From contig JABMCL010003496.1 in NCBI GenBank assembly GCA_018857735.1, positions 61,001 to 125,000 of the forward strand: a stretch of 64,000 bases of DNA. The letters are read 5' to 3'. The number at the start of each line of letters is the position of its first letter. Positions within the stretch are counted from its first letter, which is position 1. The stretch is from Alviniconcha marisindica. Its lineage: Eukaryota > Mollusca > Gastropoda > Provannidae. Shown piece after piece: positions 40,401-63,985 of the stretch. The notes below the pieces were generated by a model, which was not told where the DNA came from, did not search any database, and saw only the letters and a list, made by a program, of their open reading frames with translations. Position numbers and translations under genes: made by a program.

Positions 40401-43400
40401 GTGTTTTTAGTTCTTAAGTTCTATGTACTCTGAGCTTTATCATCATTCTACTGCGATCTTGAGACCCGCTGCCTTGAAAGGTCACCTTTTTGTGTTCCTG
40501 AACAATTGGTCACTTGGTATGAAAGTCCTACTGTCATATATGTATTACAACTATCATGCTGCCAGAGTTTGTGGCAGGCAGTACTACCCAGGATGAATTT
40601 GATACTAATTAGATAGACAAGACAATGTGGCTGTCAGATTGTGTTCAGCCAGTATTTACAGGTGAGAGAGAGAGATAAATAGGTAGTTACTGCCTTGTAA
40701 TCAGCTTGTGGTCAGTGGTGTGTAATGCGGAAGACTGAGCATTCATGCCTCACAGCCGTCTGCCACACTGGGTGTGTGTGAGGATGAGGATAATGATGAT
40801 GATACAGTGTATGAGAGTGATGGATTGTGCACACCCCTGTCTATGCAGCCTGCTGGTCAACCTGGGTCAGGTGGTGATGGGCATGCAGTCCACCAACCAG
40901 CTGGACTCCCCCATGGCACAAGCAGCGGCGGCGGCTGCCTCCTCCCTGGCCCGCCACACAGCAACCAACATCCTCAACCCGCCCGGCTCGGGCAAGGGTC
41001 TGCTGGGGGACGTGCCCAAGCCCAACCCCAACCCAGCGGCCATACGCTTCATGAAGACGCTGGAGGCGGTGGCTTCGCAGAAGCTGGGGGGCCAGAACCA
41101 GGGCTTCCTGTCAGCGCTCATGACCAACATCAACAGCAACCACTCCACCATGGGCACCATCGAGAAGAAGACCTCCCTTCTGGGAGAGCCACCCCAGCGC
41201 TCGCAGCAGCATGATGGGTCCGGGGGTGGCATGGGGGGCCACGGCGGGGGGAACATGGGTGGAATGGGAAACATGGGAGGAATGGGCAACATCGGCGGAA
41301 TGGGGGGAATGGGCAACATGGGAGGGATGGGCAACATGGGAGGAATGGGGAACATGGGTGGCATGGGGAATATGAGTGGCATGGGCGGGATGGGGGGAAT
41401 GGGCAGCATGGACGGAATGGGGAATATGTCAGGGATGAACAACATGGGAGGTATGGGTGGCATGGGACAGCAGGGTGGAATGGGTGGTGGTGGTGGTGGT
41501 GGGGGTGGAGGTAAGCAGAGCTGGGGGAGCGGCATGGGTCAGGGGGGGTCGGGTCGAGGCGCGGGACTGCTGGGGTCTGGCACCAACAACGCTGGCAACA
41601 GCAGCAGCAACAAGGCTGACAGCTACTCCACCTTCGGCTCCTACAGTGGGGGCTATGGGGTAAGGCTTCATCATGTTTCACATGACCCTCTGCACTCTGC
41701 TCTCTTTTCTCTGTCCTTTCTCTCTCTCTCTCTCTCACTCTCTCTTGTGCACCTTTTTGTGGGCTAGTTGTTTTAATTTTCTTAATTCATGCTTTGCCAT
41801 GCTTGTGGTATTTTGGAGAATAGAGTATTGCCAAATTTCTGCTTGTGGTACTGATCAAAATTTAGTCTTGACACTGCTTTTGGGATCCTACAGTTTGGTG
41901 TCTGTCTTTGTTTGAGGTATAAAATTGTAAAATTGCCTGTGGATGTTTGATTCTGCAGTTGTGTATTGCAGAGCTATGTATTTTACAGTGTGTAAACTTG
42001 TGCCTGTATACCTTTTTGGAATCTACATGTTAGGGTATGTATGTATACATTTCAGGACATGAGCGGCTATGGCAGTGGTTATGTGACGGAGGAATACAGT
42101 CAGTTCTCACAGGTCAGTTGAATAGGTGCATGCTTTGCAGCACATTGTGTAACACACATACAACTCAGGGTCGGTGGAGGAGGGTGGGGTACAGGCAACT
42201 GAGCAAAAATCAGTTGGGTGAACATATGAAGAGAAATCACTGCTGACTGATTTGATTTTCAGTTTGAATCCTGTTGTTTTCGGCATGAACAATCTGATAT
42301 CTTTTGTTATCCAGGCACTGGTAATGCATATATGTAATAATTATGTTTGTTTAATTTTTTATGATAATGTTTAAATTTAGAATGCCTTTCTCTCAGAATG
42401 TGTTAAAGTTTGATTCCAGAAGCCAGTTAGTGCTGCTTAAATAAAACTTAAAAAAACTATGCAAGTCATCATATTGCCACTCTTACTGAAGGAATTTTAC
42501 TGCTCAGAAGTATTGTGATGTTTCTCACAAAAAATGTAAATGTCAGGCATGAGAATCGTCCACAAAAGTGCAAATTTCCGTAAAAGTGAAACTGACTCCT
42601 CTGGAGAGAAAAAAGTTGTGCAAGGGGGAAAAAAATTAGAGTACAAAAAAGAAGAAAAAAGGAAGCACCAGTTTTGGCTCTGCGCCGAATACCTGCAAAA
42701 CATTTGGAGCGTGTTCACATGGTGCTATCGCCCATCTTAGTTGCTTTAATTGTGAATGCAGCGGTTTGCTATTACTCTCGCAGGCAGGCATTGCTGATTA
42801 GCGCTGAATGCAGTCATTCCTAGATGCTTCTGCACCATTTTTCGAGAAAGAAAAAATGAATGTTCTGAAAGATTCACCATGCTTGAGTTGTCAACCATGT
42901 CAAAAAGTTTGATGATTGCAGCTGTGTCAATAAAAGTGGGAGTTGGTAATGGTATCGTTTTCAGCCTCAGTTGCGTAGATTTTGATGGGGGGAAGGGGGG
43001 TGGGTGCGTGCCCCTGGACCCCACTAGTTTTCAGTTTTTCCACTGAAGCAATTCTCATGCCTGAAATGTGCATTATGAACAAACTGCTAATGCTACCCAA
43101 AGTACAAGCCTGTTTTCTTTCCTGTGTGCACACAACAGGGGGACTATGGCGCTGGTGGTTATGGAGAGGGCATGTATGGGAATGATCAGGTAAGATGACA
43201 CATTGACAGGCTCACACCCAACATCACAACTATATTCGCCTACTGACTAGGCTGCAGTCAGTCGGACTTGATGATTTGGAATAGGATTAGTCAAAAGGTT
43301 TGGGTGAATGTACAGCACAGAGAAGGCAGAACAAGTGGACAGTAATAAATGTGTTATTTGCTGAACCAGATATCTAACACATTTTAGGTGAAGTGTCTGG

Positions 43401-46400
43401 ATAGAGACTGAAAAACGAGATGGACCTATTCATTGCCTAGGCAGTGGAACCCATTGCAGCAGGGGGTACATGAACATATGAAATGTATTGTGTATGCATA
43501 AATCACTAAGTGTAAGACGTCAGGCATATAAAACGCATCAGGCGTAACATGTTGGGCGCTTAAATCACTAAGTGTAACATGTCATGCGTAGATCACTGAG
43601 TGTAACATGTCCAGTGCATGATTCAGTAAGTGTAAGTTGTGTTGCCTCTTTGCATGTAGAGTGGTTACCAGTACGGAGACTACAGTGGCAGCTATGGAAC
43701 AGGACAAGACAGCTATAACTTCCAGGGCTCGGGCAATTACAACACGGTACGTCCACAACACATTTCTCTGTCTCCAACACTTTCTCCACTGTTCCTGCAA
43801 TACTTAACCCTTTTGCAGCCTGATATTTGGGTGAAAGTTGTTAAGTATTCAGGATTTCCATGAGGAGTTTAGCAGCCGGTCTAGTGAAAATTTATTTGTC
43901 TTGGTGTGTGTCAAAATAGTGTTAAATGTTGGTACATGGTCTTTTCTTTTTTTGTTTTGTTTTTGTTTTACAGAAATGGAAATGCATGGTTCCATCAGTG
44001 GTTATGTGGACCTACATAATACAGCTGTGAAAGTGGGTCATGTCCTTTGGAATAGGGAGAGGATAGAGATTTGGATACAAAAAACTTGAAGTCATCAGTA
44101 GTCCTTAGTCTGGTTGTAAGCTGCAGTTTGTTTTAATTTGGTTGTGAAAGACGTGGTTATAATGATATGTGTTTTATAGGATCAGTCTTATCAACAGAAC
44201 TTTGGGGACTACACCGGGGGCTACAGTGCAAACTCTGGTACAGGCAGCTCTGGCTTCGGCTTCGGTCAGAACCAGTCGGGAAACTTCCAGGTAAGCCCAG
44301 CGCCTGTGGGTGCACGTGTCATATGAGTCTGTCTGCCCCCCCTCTCTCTCTCTCTCTCTCTCTCTTTCGCTGTAGTTGGACCTTAGAATTTTGCACGATG
44401 ATCACCATTGATGAGCTTTGCCTGTTGCACCTGTTTGGTGGCCATGACCTTATTACGAGGCTATGGCTGTCTATGAAAGAAAAAATGAAAGCAGCATCTT
44501 TCAGTAAGGTCTGTTCTGAGTGTCTTGAGACTCTTCAGCATAGTTATGTACATGAACAAGATTGTTTACATATTTGACGACTGTTATGTACTGAATGATA
44601 GTAATTCACACTGGGGGGGGGGGGGGGGGGGGGGGTCCTGCATACACTTAGTCTTTTTGTTTTCTTTGGGACTTTAAGATCAAGGTCTGTCGGACTTTGC
44701 ATGTTTACTTCTATCGAACTTTAGTGGATCATATGAGTTTTGATGACTTTGCCCATTTTCAAGGTCTTAAAGGAATCCAGAGCAGAAACAGAGTATTTCC
44801 ACATTTTAAATGTCTTTGTTACTTAATGTTTTATCGTTTTGTTTTGGGGTTGTTGGTTTTCTGTGTGTTTTTGTTTTGTTCTGAAAAAGGATATATAAAA
44901 ATAGAAAATTGCAAAGGAAGAGGGTGGAGTGTAGATAGTGGTTGTAGAGTACAGCACTAAGCGGAACCATGTGTGTTTGTGTGTGCAGGATGGGGGTCGG
45001 GGCTTCAGCGGGGGTGGGGGTGGGGCGGGAGGCACCTGGGAAGGAACCCAAGGTGGCAGTAACACCAACACAGCCGGCACCATGGGAGCAGGCATGCGCA
45101 ACACCATGCCGATGTCAAAAAACTTCTCTGGCGGGGGGGCGGGGCCTGGGGGAGGGGGAGGGGTCGGCCAAGGGGTCGCGGGCGCTTTTGGTAGCGGGAC
45201 CAACAGCCAGGCAGGATTTGGAGGCGGTACCTCAGGCGGGGCTGGGATGGGGGCCGGCGGCAGGCAAGGCCTGTTGGACCCGCCAGCCGCCATAAAGGGT
45301 TCTGGCGGCATGGGGGGGAGCAGCTTTGGGGGGCAGGGCTCCGCGGTTGGTGGGATGGGGCGGTCCGTGCCCAACACGGACAGCTACCAGACTAGCTCTG
45401 GCCAGGGCTACATGGGGGGCAGCAGCGCCATGGGCAGCAGCGGTGGCATGGGTGGTGGCATGGTGGGCAATGGTGGCATGGGGGGCCGCAGTGCCATGGG
45501 TTCGTACGGCGCCACAGGCTCTGGAAGCTATGGGGGCTGTGACATGGTGGAAGGCTACAACACCAGCACCGGCTATGATGACAGCAGCAACGGAGGTGGC
45601 TATGGAGGGTACGGCGGTGGCATGGGGGGCAACATGTCCTATGGCAACTACAACCAGTCGTCCAACTACGGCAACACAGGCGGCAGTGCTGGTTTCGCCT
45701 CTGGTGGGGGTGCTGGAGGAGGACTGCTGTCCACACCTGTAAGTTTTCCTTTGTGTTTCTCTCATTTGTGTGAGCCCTTGAGTTCAGAGGAGAGCAAGAA
45801 TTGTCAAGTTCAGCGTTAACAAGCTCTTTGCACTTAAACAGGTCTGCAAGTTCATGATGCTCTGAATCTCAAAACATGCTACTGTAGTTTTTCATGCTGC
45901 TGTAGTTTTCAGACAAAGAAGCATCACCAACTATAAGGTGCACCCCCCAGATTTGACTATAAAAAGTCCTTAGCTAACATGCTGTGAAAATGGCAAAAAA
46001 TGAACAAAATACACTCAAAGCAAATGTGAAACTTAAAAACGAGTGATCTTGTATGTGTGAGGACATGACATTTGGCTAGCAATTATAAAAGTGCTGGTTC
46101 TCCAGTTTGTATTTATAAGCTGTCGATGTCCACTCAGTTGATTCGAAGAGATCAGTAAACAAAGTGGTGCAGTTTCTGTTTCCTGCAAGTGAGTTGGGGA
46201 AAGGCGTTGCTTTACTGAAAAAAAAATCACCCAGATTGTTTTTCCTGTCTGCTCCTGTTCGTACCCGTTTCTTTCATCTGTCAGTACTGTAAACCATGTC
46301 CTCTCTTGAACTGCACTCCAGCTCTGTCTGCCTCAGCAGCATAATGCCCCAGAGTTTGACCTGATGCATCCTCTTGTCTTTCCCTCCTCTAGGCGCCACT

Positions 46401-46533
46401 CACCCCGGCTGGCACCAAACGCAGCTACAGTCACCTGCTGCCCAAACCAGAGCCCAGCCCGGAGAGCGAGTACGTTGGCCAGCACTCGCAGGGTCTTGGA
46501 GGGCACTACGAGAAACGGGCACGCCTCTTTTAG
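25475..46533 (+). CDS. RAVER1-like: Raver-type ribonucleoprotein PTB-binding protein, 3 RRMs, complete
   Basis: Seventeen exons join in phase (3411 nt, 1136 aa): 25475-25588, 26438-26504, 27909-28130, 28810-29063, 29955-30137, 30738-30846, 31920-32000, 38077-38189, 39012-39071, 40096-40295, 40849-41659, 42056-42112, 43139-43189, 43660-43746, 44180-44290, 44989-45738, 46393-46533. RRM1 is at about 27-98 ([12 protein letters not shown]), RRM2 at about 103-182 ([19 protein letters not shown]1 KSYGFLEF), and RRM3 at about 195-270 ([11 protein letters not shown]). PTB-interaction motifs [S/G][I/L]LGxxP occur as GLLGPAP (about 344), GLLGDVP (518) and SLLGEPP (577). A Met/Gly repeat and [G/S]Y[G/S]-rich low-complexity sequence fill about 595-1075. 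The end, [20 protein letters not shown] followed by [13 protein letters not shown], is the raver signature. Vertebrate ravers are nuclear/focal-contact co-regulators of PTB splicing. The Gly/Tyr-rich region is unlike the Pro/Leu-rich vertebrate tail. Both RAVER1 and RAVER2 are possible orthologues. Confidence 0.93.
26048..26170. repeat. Tandem duplication in raver intron 1
   Basis: Two copies of about 60 bp share TTTCATTGTTGACCAGGC(A/G)TGG and GGCTGAGGT(T/C)TA followed by a CTCAACTCAT/CTTCACCTCG end. Confidence 0.7.
27368..27470 (+). mobile_element. Foldback-family element, single diverged arm
   Basis: GCTTTACATCCATGGAAACC, GGACAGCCCAGGACAGCCAC and ACACAGATCCTGAACTATGG align with the arms at 24816, 52203 and 60611. 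It lies in raver intron 2. Confidence 0.65.
29100..29370. repeat. Irregular CACA/CATACA-rich tract in raver intron 4
   Basis: It is a degenerate CA-rich microsatellite with interspersed ATG and CG, about 270 bp long, starting some 35 bp after the exon 4 donor. Confidence 0.8.
29361..29495 (+). mobile_element. Interspersed repeat copy 1 (TTGCACGAGCTGGGTG family)
   Basis: CTTGCACGAGCTGGGTGTTT, CATACAATACTCAGTTTCAC and AGCAGTGCTAGATTAACATG are repeated almost unchanged at 31138-31270, including the trailing GTGTGAGAGCATTA. A shorter relative lies near 39533. It lies in raver intron 4. Confidence 0.75.
30205..30335. repeat. Tandem duplication in raver intron 5
   Basis: Two copies contain AAATTAGGAGCTAGTGT and TATTTGTTTTGATGCAGATC (second copy CATTTG...), with a period of about 80-85 bp. 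Confidence 0.8.
31028..31043. repeat. C16 homopolymer in a CT-rich stretch
   Basis: A pure C run sits inside a pyrimidine-rich segment (about 30880-31100) of raver intron 6. It is one of several long G or C runs in the window. Confidence 0.85.
31138..31270 (+). mobile_element. Interspersed repeat copy 2 (TTGCACGAGCTGGGTG family)
   Basis: It matches 29361-29495 over about 130 bp with few differences and an internal indel. It lies in raver intron 6. The pair could recombine across raver exons 5 and 6. Confidence 0.75.
32001..38076 (+). other. Raver intron 7, 6.1 kb, no nested gene seen
   Basis: This is the longest raver intron. It is T-rich, with pyrimidine tracts at 35720-35770 and 37150-37215. 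TGACCTTGA occurs at 35019-35027, 35329-35337, 36539-36547 and 36729-36737. No ORF has protein character. Cassette exons cannot be excluded. Confidence 0.5.
38145..38650 (+). repeat. Minisatellite made of raver exon 8 donor junctions
   Basis: The last about 40 nt of exon 8 (encoding [10 protein letters not shown]) plus the donor GTCAGTG and a GT tail recur about eight more times at a 48-70 bp period, near 38222, 38283, 38335, 38389, 38446, 38495, 38543 and 38613. GCTGAGAAGAAGGA is the constant core. Copies near 38283, 38335, 38389 and 38543 keep an intact GTCAGTG. The true donor is inferred to be the first, at 38190, because it keeps phase with exon 9. Confidence 0.88.
38785..38960. repeat. 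Tandem duplication upstream of raver exon 9
   Basis: Two copies of about 80 bp contain AATCC(C)TTG(C/T)TTT, GTCCAGAGG/GTTTAGGGG and GATTCAGGTTGAAGGGAA. Only about 60 bp separate the second copy from exon 9 at 39012. Confidence 0.75.
41218..41512 (+). repeat. In-frame (GGMGNM)n coding minisatellite in raver exon 11
   Basis: An 18-bp unit like GGAATGGGCAACATGGGA, with 9- and 12-bp variants, repeats about 14 times in frame and encodes [10 protein letters not shown]. It is followed by a G-rich GGT run encoding poly-Gly. The unit length is a multiple of three, so copy-number changes would preserve the reading frame. Confidence 0.92.
43490..43650. repeat. Short tandem array upstream of raver exon 14
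   Basis: Four to five units of about 30-45 bp share ATCACTAAGTGTAA(C/G) and CATGTCA(T/G)GCG. The last diverged unit runs into the acceptor of the exon at 43660. Confidence 0.75.
44613..44635. repeat. G23 homopolymer in raver intron 15
   Basis: An uninterrupted run of 23 G lies on the transcribed (coding) strand of the intron before the 750-nt Gly-rich exon. Confidence 0.9.
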
Positions 46534-48261
46534 AGCCAGTTTCTTCAGTCGTCAGCAGGTTCATTGGTTAACACTCTGCAGCCATTTTTGATGTCGTCCT
46601 TGTGTTTTCTAAACAACTTCTCAACTCTTGTTCACCCTGTTTGTAAAGAAACAAATGAAGAAGAAGAAAAAAAGAGCCCCCCCCCCCCCCCCCCCCCAAA
46701 CTCCCCCAAACAGTTCATTGTTTTTCATTACAAGAAGTGGCCATGTCTGTTCCAGTGCACTTGTGTATCACAGTGTCACAAGTGATGTGATTTTGTCATC
46801 AATCATTTCATTGGCCATTGCTGGCAGTAGCACCTGAAATGTGTTTCATTAACTTCATAAGCACTTTATCTTTACTTTCTTTGCTGTGGGACTTTTATTC
46901 CATCAAACAGGGTGGTTTCAGTTGTCCATATTCATTTGGGTTGACAGGTTTGTGTTTTCAGGAGATACTGGGTGTTGTGATTATAATTTCAATCTGTTGC
47001 AGTTCCTGACATTTTTGTTCCCTCTCCGTGTTTGATGGTTGAGCAATACTACAAAATTATTATAACTTCCCATATTTCAGTTATTAATGTAAATTTCTGT
47101 TTGTTTTTAGGGGTTTTGTGTTACTGTGTAAATGTAATAGTTACTAACAGACAGATCACTGTGTTTATGATGTTGGCGTGTATTAATATTTTACTCTTTT
47201 TTTTAAATATGTCCAGCCAACATTTTCTTGCCTGTGAAAGCAGAAGAGGTGATCCACTTTTGTTTTTCCCCAATGATAGTTTGTCTCCCCCCCCCCAATC
47301 TTTTGAGTACATGCACTCTTCTGTACACACATACATTGGTGCACTCTTGCAATCCTTCAGTTGCAAAATACATCAGTACATAATCTCCCTCCAAAAATAC
47401 ATTGCATTCTTCCCCCCCCCCCCGGAAAAGTATCAGTGTGTTCTCTCTCTCTCCGGAAATATGGTATACACCTAATATGTATCCAGAAATAGATGGGTCC
47501 ATGCTTTCTGCAGCTCATGCAGGGAATGTTGGTATTGGCTAAGTGTCTTGTGGCTCACATGTTGTTTTAGATTCTGTTTTAATGTGAAAACCACTTTTAT
47601 GGAGTCGTCACACACACATGCATACAAGTGTTAGTTTTACCATGTTGTGTTTGTACGAGGAAAGAGAATGCCTGCCCCATTTTTAGCATCTCTATGTATA
47701 CCCATAGCGGCAGCTGTGGAAGGGGAAGATGTGACAGTGAATGAGACCAGAGATTTGAGAGTGTATGCAGTATGATTTTACACTTGCTGTTTGGACCATT
47801 TACATTTACACCGCGACCCAGGACTGTCCTGCACCTGGCTCCTGCTGCATTCACATCTACAGTCTGGAACTGCACTGGTTCAGTAGTTTGACATCATCAT
47901 TGTTCCAAGTGTGTCACAGAAGGCAGGTGGTGTTCAGTCCAACTCCAGGAGCTGAGCTGTGCGCAGCTCGCATTAATCGGGGGGGGGGGGGGGGGTGCAG
48001 CCAAATGTAAACTCAAGAATCCTGCACCCAGCCTGAGCTCAGCACAGAAAGCTTCACTAGCATAAATGACCCCATGGACTGTTGTTTTTGTGCTAGTGTG
48101 TGCGCCAGTGACGTGAGTGTGTGTGCTAATATTTGTGTCATAAATTGAATGTATTCAGTTGGTGGGATGTTTTTTTCTTCTTCAAATTTGTGCTGGATCA
48201 TCTGATTTAGTCAGACTTGAGTTTTTGTGTCTTGATTAACTATGATGAATATCAAAATAAA
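46534..48261 (+). terminator. Raver 3'UTR with candidate poly(A) signal
   Basis: T/GT-rich sequence follows the TAG at 46531-46533, with no competing ORF. The first good signal is AATAAA at 48256-48261, followed by a GT-rich stretch. The region holds homopolymers C21 (46677-46697), C12 (47412-47423) and G17 (47979-47995). Confidence 0.5.
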
Positions 48262-48524
48262 CTTGTGAACAGGTCATTGATTTGCCCTTCTGTGTATGTC
48301 ATCATGTTAACATTTGTGTTTGTGCCAGCATTGTGTTTTGGTCTTGCCTGTCCATGTGGATCTTTAAATTGTTTTAGTTTAAAAAACAAACAAAAAAACA
48401 CACATTTGTTAGCCTATGGGACAATACAAAACATACCCACTGTTCAGGGTAGATTCGTCTTTCAAACAAAAGCAAGTATGATGGAAATGAAATGATTTAG
48501 CTTTTAGTTGGTTCACATCAGAAA

Positions 48525-48715
48525 GGGGAAATGACAGTATTGAGACTTTAAATGCAAGTCTGTGTAACAGTCAGTATTGAGACTTTAAAATTTAATGTGA
48601 GTCGGTGTAAAACAGTATTGAGACTTTAAATGCAAGTCTGTGTAACAGTATTGAGACTGAATGCGAGTCTGTGTAACAGTATTGAGACTTTGAATTTAAG
48701 TCTGTGTAACATAAG
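48525..48715. repeat. Minisatellite, unit about 32 bp
   Basis: Five to six units share AGTATTGAGACTTTAAAT and GCAAGTCTGTGTAAC. It lies a few hundred bases beyond the proposed raver poly(A) site. Confidence 0.9.
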
Positions 48716-49891
48716 TATTAGGCCAACTGGCTATGGCACAAGCTGTAACATTGTCATTTTTAGGATACTATGAATGTGAAACTTTGTCTGATGGTTGCAC
48801 CACTGAGCTTTAGTTAGTTCAAGATAGTTGTAATTATATATGTGTGTGTGTGTGCTCAGGAAGGCCCATATGCACTTACCCCATCTCAGAAGTTTCCCAG
48901 TGTTGCCTTGATCTACATGTTCAAAAACATTCGACCGAATTTCAAGGTCTGAGCAGTATCAAGTGGTTGAAACTGAAAGTGGTATTGCTCAGTACGTTCT
49001 TATCTGATGAAGTTCAAACTCTGCATGACTTGAAAGCACAGATTAGATCTTGCGTGCAAGGTGGTATTAGGCTGTAATGTGCAATTAAGGGAAGTGTGTT
49101 TAAATGAGGCTTTGCTGTGCTTGGTCATGAAATTGTTATCTATGGAGCGCTGTCTAACTACAGGCAACATTGTAAGGTCCCAGGTGCTAAGGAAATGTAA
49201 AACTGGGTGTGTTTGATTGGGATTCTGCATGACAGAATGTAAAATTTTACTTCATTTAAAGTTTTCTTGGGGTGGGGTGGGGTATTTAGTGCAGGAGAAC
49301 TAAACGGGGCATTTAGTGCAGGAGAACTGAAAGCAGTCACATACCGAACTTGTCTCCTGAAAAATGGTTGTATTACCTCTGTGAAAAGACAAACAGAAGA
49401 ACTGACTGCAACAAGAACTGATCACGACTACAACAAAAGTCAGTTTATAAATATCACAGTATAACGTTATTGCAACACAACAGGAAAGTCAGTTGCCCGT
49501 CTCATTTACAATAATGCGGTCACACAATAAAAAACAAAAACTAACAAAAAAACAGTAACAACAAAACCGCACACATGACACACATTTCAATAAAGCAATC
49601 GCTGAAACCAGGTGAACACAAGTATAAATTAGCAAATGCATTGCCTATACACGCAGAGAACTCGAACTCGAGAAGTTTATTATACAAGGATTGTAGTTTA
49701 GGTTCTGTCCAAAAAAAACTAACTAGTCCTTGTTAAACTACTAATAAATAAAAAAAAATACAGGGCATCATTTGTATACATAAGCATCAATGAGTAAGTG
49801 TGGGAGAGAGAGTGGGGAGGAAGCCCGTTAAATCGAATAATTTTAAAGCAAATATATTTGTCCAGCTTTGCCAAAGTAGAAGGTCACCTTC

Positions 49892-49975
49892 ACCCCCCCC
49901 CCCCCCCTCACCCTCAAGCCTCGCTCTGGCCCCCCCCCCCCCCCCCCTCCCGCACACCTCCCCCCCGCCCTCCCA
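49892..49975. repeat. Poly-C tracts
   Basis: C16 (49892-49907) and C18 (49930-49947) stand in a strongly C-rich, G-poor segment about 350 bp before the transgelin start codon. It is probably in the promoter or 5' flank. Confidence 0.9.
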
Positions 49976-50288
49976 CCAACAGCGGTTTCTCGTCACACCT
50001 CCGCAGTCCTTGCGACAGGTATTGTTCAACCAGTCAACTAAAATGATAAGCAGCGAAGGAGGGGGGAGGGGTATCGGTATACGGACGGGGTCTTTGCCGA
50101 ACCAGGAACGCCAGTTGGAAACACGAGCCAGTGCTTACTTTGCTGTGCCGCAGTGGAGTTGATTAGATCAGCCACTTGACTGCACAAGTCCAGCACAGTT
50201 GATCACGGTGTTTGCGTTATTAGCCGCTTGCCGTACAAAGGGGGTCATTATTCCAGCTTTGCTGATTCGGTCACACCTTGCAGCCCCC

Positions 50289-63077
<12,789 letters not shown>

Positions 63078-63380
63078 TTTTATTTCAGCACGCTTTATTT
63101 GGTTTCTTCGTTTGGTTCTACTGGCTATTAGCTTGTGTTCATAGTGCCATAGGCTTTAAAATTTTATGCATAATTATATATTTAAAAAAAAAAAAAAAAA
63201 ATCAAAAGAAGAAAATATTGTTTTTTGATCATTGAGAATGTCAGTGAAAAGTAGCATTGAATGATTACTGAGTGATTGAATGATAGCAACCGATATTTAA
63301 ATCATATTCTTTTAATCATGTCTATTATTATGTAAACAGTATTGCCAAGCGTAGGCTTATAAATTTTTCTTTTTTTAAAT
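63078..63380 (+). terminator. Transgelin 3'UTR (probable)
   Basis: AT-rich sequence follows the TGA at 63075-63077 and includes an A18 run near 63183-63200. No canonical AATAAA was seen, so the cleavage site is unknown. The A run may be genomic. Confidence 0.4.
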
Positions 63381-63384
63381 CATC

Positions 63385-63560
63385 ACATTGGAGTACATGT
63401 TACCGAGGCGCTTTTGTTTTAGACTGTCTTTGGCTACGATTACAAAAGATTGCCTTTTGCTATGATAACAAAAGATTACCTTTGGTTTAAACTGTCTTTG
63501 GCTACGATAACAAAAGATTGCCTTTGCTTTAAACTGTCTTTGCCTACCATAAAAAAAACG
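63385..63560. repeat. Minisatellite, unit about 25-50 bp
   Basis: Three to four units share TTTAAACTGTCTTTGGCTAC and GATAACAAAAGATTGCCTTT. It lies downstream of the transgelin gene. Confidence 0.85.
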
Positions 63561-63667
63561 TGTGTTTTGCGTGGAAAGAGACACCTGACCTGATTTTCTG
63601 AGATTCGGTTTAACACCAGAGAATGGACTATGCAGAGTGGAGCTGATAATGTATATTCGCTCAACGG

Positions 63668-63985
63668 TTTTGCCCCCTTTTTACCCCTGTTTCTGCCCCT
63701 TATTACCCCTGTTTTTGCTCCCTTTTCATCCCCTTCTCACCCTTGTTTTTGCCCCCTTTCCACCCCTGTTTTCGCCTCTTTTTAATCCCTGTTTTTGCCC
63801 CCTTTTCACCCCTGTTTTTGCCCCTTTTCACCCCTGTTTTTGCCCCTTTTAACCTGTTTTTGCCCCCTTTCACCCTTGTTTTTGGCCCCTTTTCACCCCT
63901 GTTTTCGCCCCTTTTTAACCCCTATTTTTGCAGCCTTTTCACCCCTGTTTTTGCCCCTTTTTAACCCCTGTTTTTATCCCCCTTG
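63668..63985. repeat. Minisatellite, unit about 22-24 bp, near the window end
   Basis: About 13 units of CCCCTGTTTTTGCCCCCTTT(TCA), with TTTTAA variants. All overlapping Pro/Phe/Leu-rich frames are artefacts. Confidence 0.95.

Larger units (their letters stand above)
48262..50288. other. Spacer between raver and the transgelin gene
   Basis: It contains the array at 48525-48715 and a short direct repeat (TTTAGTGCAGGAGAACT at about 49286 and 49310). The last about 400 bp are rich in C runs and CpG and should include the transgelin promoter. No gene is seen. Confidence 0.5.

Noticed and set aside
40867..41738. Pro- and Cys-rich open frames of 202-222 codons on the minus strand
   Set aside because: They are antisense shadows of the Gly/Met repeat exon of raver, whose plus-strand frame joins its neighbours in phase.
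44823..45765. Antisense open frames of 177-184 codons
   Set aside because: They are shadows of the 750-nt Gly-rich raver exon, and GC bias explains the lack of stops.
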